From Lentisphaerota bacterium (GTDB lineage Bacteria; Verrucomicrobiota; Lentisphaeria; Victivallales; Victivallaceae), in contig SUWD01000023.1 in the NCBI GenBank assembly GCA_015061685.1, positions 1 to 43,417 of the forward strand: 43,417 bases of DNA. Direction: 5' to 3'. This document shows positions 41,501-43,417 of this stretch, piece by piece. The translations under genes and the position numbers were made by a program. Each line of letters opens with the position of its first letter. Positions within the stretch are counted from its first letter, which is position 1. The notes below the pieces were generated by a model that saw only the letters and a program-made list of their open reading frames with translations, was not told where the DNA came from and made no database searches.

Positions 41501-43116
41501 AAGCGTGGGCAGAATCATGGAAACTTGACCCGGCGGACAACCGGATCTCTGACCTGAAGAACTTCAAAAAGTGGTCGCATGAGCGGATCCAGAAGATCCT
41601 TTTCTGGAAAGACCGCCCGGCAGACCGTTTTATCTTCCGTGACGGCAGGGCAGACGGCAGGATCGCTGAAGATCTGGGCATGTTCCTCTCCATGCAGCGT
41701 ATCGAAATGCTGCTCGTTGCCGGAAAAGCGGTGAAAGATGCCACCAATAACCGGATGATCACCGGCACTTATCTTGGCTATGTCATGCCGCAATTGGTCA
41801 ACAATCCGGCAGGCAGTTCCATTTATTCCGGACATGCTTACTCCATTATAGCACGTCAATCGCCTTATATCGACTTTTTCAGTTCTCCGCAGTGGTGCCA
41901 TGCCGTTGACCTGCCGAGTTTCTATTCGGTGATGACGGATTCTCTGGGGTTGTACGGCAAAATGTATGTCGCTGAAGGGGACATCCGCACTCATGTCGGA
42001 GACTTGGGCAGTATGTTTGACCGCAAAAATTCGGTTGCTCAACAGCGGAAGATCCACGGGGTTTATCTGACCAAGAATCACGGTTCATGGCTGCTGGGCT
42101 GGAGTTACAGTATGGCTGGTGCGAAAGGTACGAGATTTTTCTCTGATCCGGCACTGATCCGGGAAATATCTTCATTGTGCGAAGAGTCGGTCAAAACATT
42201 GCCGGATGCACCCGCCGGAACCCGTATCGCCATGCTGGTAAGTGAACACTCCGCCTTTTACATGGATCTGCTTTCTCCGGCGAATACGGTTCATGCGACA
42301 CTGTTTTACAAGCACTTCCACAAATTCCTGCGCACCGGTACCGGCTGTGATATTTTCGTACTGGAGGATCTGCCGCAGCTGATCAAGAGCGGCAGACTTA
42401 AAGATTACCGTTTTGTATTCTTCTTCAATGCTTACCATTTGAATAAAGAGCTGCGTGATCTGATCGAAACGCATGTCAAAAAGGATAATCGTACGGTTAT
42501 GTTCCATTACGCTCCGGGCTTCCATGATGATGACTTCAATACCGGCAAGTCATCATTGTCCACTGCCGGTATCGCTTCTCTGGTCGGCACTGAAAAGGTG
42601 AATGTCATCCGCAAGGAACTCCGTCTCGGTGCGGCATGGAAAAACGGCTGGAACGATGATTGTGCCATTTGGTGGGATCGCCATCAGAAAGCTCTGTTTT
42701 ACGATGAGATCGGTCCGGTATTCTATCTGGATAAAGAGCCGGGGATGGAAGTGCTTGCCAATTTGCGTATCAATGGCAAGACCCAGCCGGATAAGATCGC
42801 AGCCGCCCGGATCCGCAAGAAAGATCATACGGTAATTTATGTTACTGTACCGTCGATTCCGCAGGATATGCTCAATGCCTGGGTGCGGGAATCCGGAACG
42901 ATCCCGGTCACATCCGGCGGAGCGATCGTCAATGTTGGCAATGGTTTTGTTTCTGTGAGCAACGATCATCAGGCAAAAGATCTGACGTTGACCGTGCAGG
43001 GGAAATATGACTGGTTTGAATTGCCCGGCAATCGCAAAGTTGCCTCCGGCACCGGAAGTATCACGGTTCCGTTTGGTGTGTATGAAACGAAACTTTTCCG
43101 GATCGAAGCCCGGTAA
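38587..43116 (+). CDS. Giant multidomain GH42-like secreted enzyme
   Basis: The 1509-residue protein has a signal peptide (about 1-20). The module shared with 37790 spans about 21-260, and a discoidin/F5-8-type domain about 272-430 (LYDGKEDTMWLSNERMDQHD). A galactose-binding jelly-roll like those of GH2 spans about 450-600 (RYFRIPFALKPGRITGAYLT, FYLNGKKL), followed by another beta domain. From about 750 a beta-galactosidase-type TIM barrel follows, with candidate acids E927 (FSAGLAHENNWG) and E1130 (MYVAEGDIRTH). A GH42-like trimerisation or Rossmann region (RIAMLVSEHSAF) and a C-terminal beta domain (VFGVYETKLFRIE-type end) complete it. The family call is tentative. AGGA precedes ATG 38587. 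Confidence 0.72.
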   Translation: MKKELSLTAVTFCAFLLGAQTVVFEANSSGDWDLKPEMSAEKVFSNPIPRRLISVKRFPVEKGKKYTLSGEFRSLKCVDPKAFFFGFIAFDKNGRPIEQHHVPETEASDVAVLSKKAGAGAVKLWLKGAENWPDGDLNGRYLAINAKKDGSDLPNYDSVAIKAVRHAGEGIYAELVSPLMEALPAGTVLRIHRGGAAYIYAGKAGGTLPEKWTMFSGSSGFDTGSFPWRQGTVSAAVILFGGGAGGQMEFRNVKVTAEEVTPSAFRGREKNILIGHSAVIDPSDAADVDMHRVRNLYDGKEDTMWLSNERMDQHDFTIHWYNQAVTAAGIEIDFTPRKYKYTVYPPYLSAHCGITKKDFSGISAVPEKVKIEYKQHGKWQLLAELPVTSEKLIYRFPEKLDFVQRMRISFDSPAGKRVSINELKIAGAGDPTVQAMAKVPALSANGGVFVWHREPAVYPNYGAVKRYFRIPFALKPGRITGAYLTGGAADCAVFYLNGKKLLTPLTTAGGAIIKLARTEVPLELLKDKNILAFEAEKFNHVGGLYAAACQLAIRYEDGSIQFVGSGQGTFSSDKFEENWNTSVDGFNHWQPAHTRFGSRSFPQDFWSTDFSEAFLEDKVEIQAFRMTPAVPKDGEFYTMEFDVKVDQPLKNNYALTVRFGDFPVEIYRNYYMGCNSTSVNGGLKKGFSGKTTLKISGYWHEDIPPTLPMRVAVSNGKQQAEIVSKLGKMRSGVTHGQLDMLIGKPEYKIAAGFPDAKICGGRFYVDGKLRAPFILGDNKFNPGKIADQLKNNGLTIIRTGNNMPVIVEEADRKNFQDNYIEHIRQTADYALRLDPNAKILLTIVLDPSVRWILDNPDEQMEFGDGTRLAGLYNNRGYGNLYFRASMVSEPYQKLIRDSIAELFARLEKEPFANSIIGVAFSAGLAHENNWGVDRYDFARGERSRETCMTGDFGVAARKALVKYLTDKYGSDKAWAESWKLDPADNRISDLKNFKKWSHERIQKILFWKDRPADRFIFRDGRADGRIAEDLGMFLSMQRIEMLLVAGKAVKDATNNRMITGTYLGYVMPQLVNNPAGSSIYSGHAYSIIARQSPYIDFFSSPQWCHAVDLPSFYSVMTDSLGLYGKMYVAEGDIRTHVGDLGSMFDRKNSVAQQRKIHGVYLTKNHGSWLLGWSYSMAGAKGTRFFSDPALIREISSLCEESVKTLPDAPAGTRIAMLVSEHSAFYMDLLSPANTVHATLFYKHFHKFLRTGTGCDIFVLEDLPQLIKSGRLKDYRFVFFFNAYHLNKELRDLIETHVKKDNRTVMFHYAPGFHDDDFNTGKSSLSTAGIASLVGTEKVNVIRKELRLGAAWKNGWNDDCAIWWDRHQKALFYDEIGPVFYLDKEPGMEVLANLRINGKTQPDKIAAARIRKKDHTVIYVTVPSIPQDMLNAWVRESGTIPVTSGGAIVNVGNGFVSVSNDHQAKDLTLTVQGKYDWFELPGNRKVASGTGSITVPFGVYETKLFRIEAR

Positions 43117-43128
43117 GGTGATTGGGGG

Positions 43129-43158
43129 CAATTTCAAAACTGTTCAGTTTTGAAATTG
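43129..43158. terminator. 30-bp palindrome, possible terminator
   Basis: CAATTTCAAAACTG, TT, CAGTTTTGAAATTG: a perfect 14-bp stem 12 nt after the stop of 38587. There is no long T-tract, so termination may be weak. Its arms equal the ends of the 157-bp element at 16466-16622, so it may be a minimal copy of that element rather than an evolved terminator. Confidence 0.5.
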
Positions 43159-43176
43159 TCTCATCGGATAAAAAAT

Positions 43177-43417
43177 GGGCTGTTGCAAAACCTCGCAGAG
43201 GTAAGCAACGGCCCTTCTTGTTTTTTCAGGGAGAAAAAAGTTTCTGCTTGAGTAATTCAGTACATTTTTTCTATTTGCTCAAAAGCTTTCTTTGAGAAAT
43301 ACACTTTGCCGACGACAACGGAGGAGTTGAGAAGTATTGCAGATTGCGTGAAAGCTGCACCGTGGATTTATCCCGGTGCGAGGGGGAGTCCGGGGGAAAC
43401 TTCCCCCGGATGGCACT
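43177..43417 (+). repeat. Dispersed ~240-bp repeat, right copy
   Basis: Same orientation and about 90% identical by eye to 373-614, starting at GGGCTGTTGCAAAACC and running to the window edge. The hairpin CCGGGGG (43390-43396)/CCCCCGG (43403-43409) replaces TCGGGAG/CTCCCGA of the left copy with two compensated pairs. The window ends inside the repeat, as expected if multi-copy sequence stopped assembly. Confidence 0.8.

Overview
The window looks like a contig from a gut-type member of Lentisphaerota (Victivallis-like, PVC superphylum). Three things point there: a 16S rRNA fragment at the left edge with the PVC-style segment after the CCTACGGGAGG block, three paralogous 'FTLIELLVV' pseudopilin genes with C-terminal H-X9-DG motifs, and many secreted carbohydrate-active enzymes without any SusC/SusD genes. 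The assignment is an inference; no database was searched.

Layout. (1) Bases 1-1900 hold no intact protein gene. They contain a truncated 16S fragment, a promoter and start of an interrupted ORF, a 688-bp element with 20-bp perfect terminal inverted repeats, GCCGTAA repeats at 11-bp phase, and a tRNA-Arg(CCG) gene (minus strand) followed by two 177-bp tandem repeats that carry degenerate tRNA copies. (2) 1930-8160: a 5'-truncated sugar isomerase, then CE15 glucuronoyl esterase, pseudopilin, secreted beta-rich protein and a GH123/DUF4091-like enzyme. (3) 8249-16416: a ribosomal operon that begins abruptly at rplV behind its own promoter and a structured leader of about 400 nt. It runs rplV-rpsC-rplP-rpmC-rpsQ-rplN-rplX-rplE-rpsN-rpsH-rplF-rplR-rpsE-rplO-secY-cmk; rpmD is absent. 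(4) 16784-23020: an HlyD / RbbA-type ABC / ABC-2 permease operon and an alanine/glycine:cation symporter. (5) 23284-28693: a second pseudopilin operon with two secreted enzymes or binding proteins. (6) 28695-34432: GntP-type permease, acetylesterase-like hydrolase, SGNH hydrolase, and a GH78-like rhamnosidase with an AraC regulator. (7) 34520-43116: two cytoplasmic uncharacterised proteins, then a third pseudopilin operon ending in a 1509-residue GH42-like enzyme. The right edge holds a second copy of a roughly 240-bp repeat found near the left edge.

How it fits together. Each canonical pseudopilin gene directly precedes genes for large secreted proteins, so pseudopilin plus secreted glycosidase looks like a repeated functional module. 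The enzymes (glucuronoyl esterase, acetylesterases, rhamnosidase, beta-galactosidase-like) and transporters (gluconate/uronate-type, amino-acid symporter) suggest growth on complex plant or mucin-type glycans. The most unusual sequence-level signals are the overlapping palindromes in the 5' coding region of two pseudopilin genes, whose sequences differ although the architecture is kept, and the tRNA-Arg 3'-end tandem repeats, which resemble the layout of the E. coli tyrT distal repeats.
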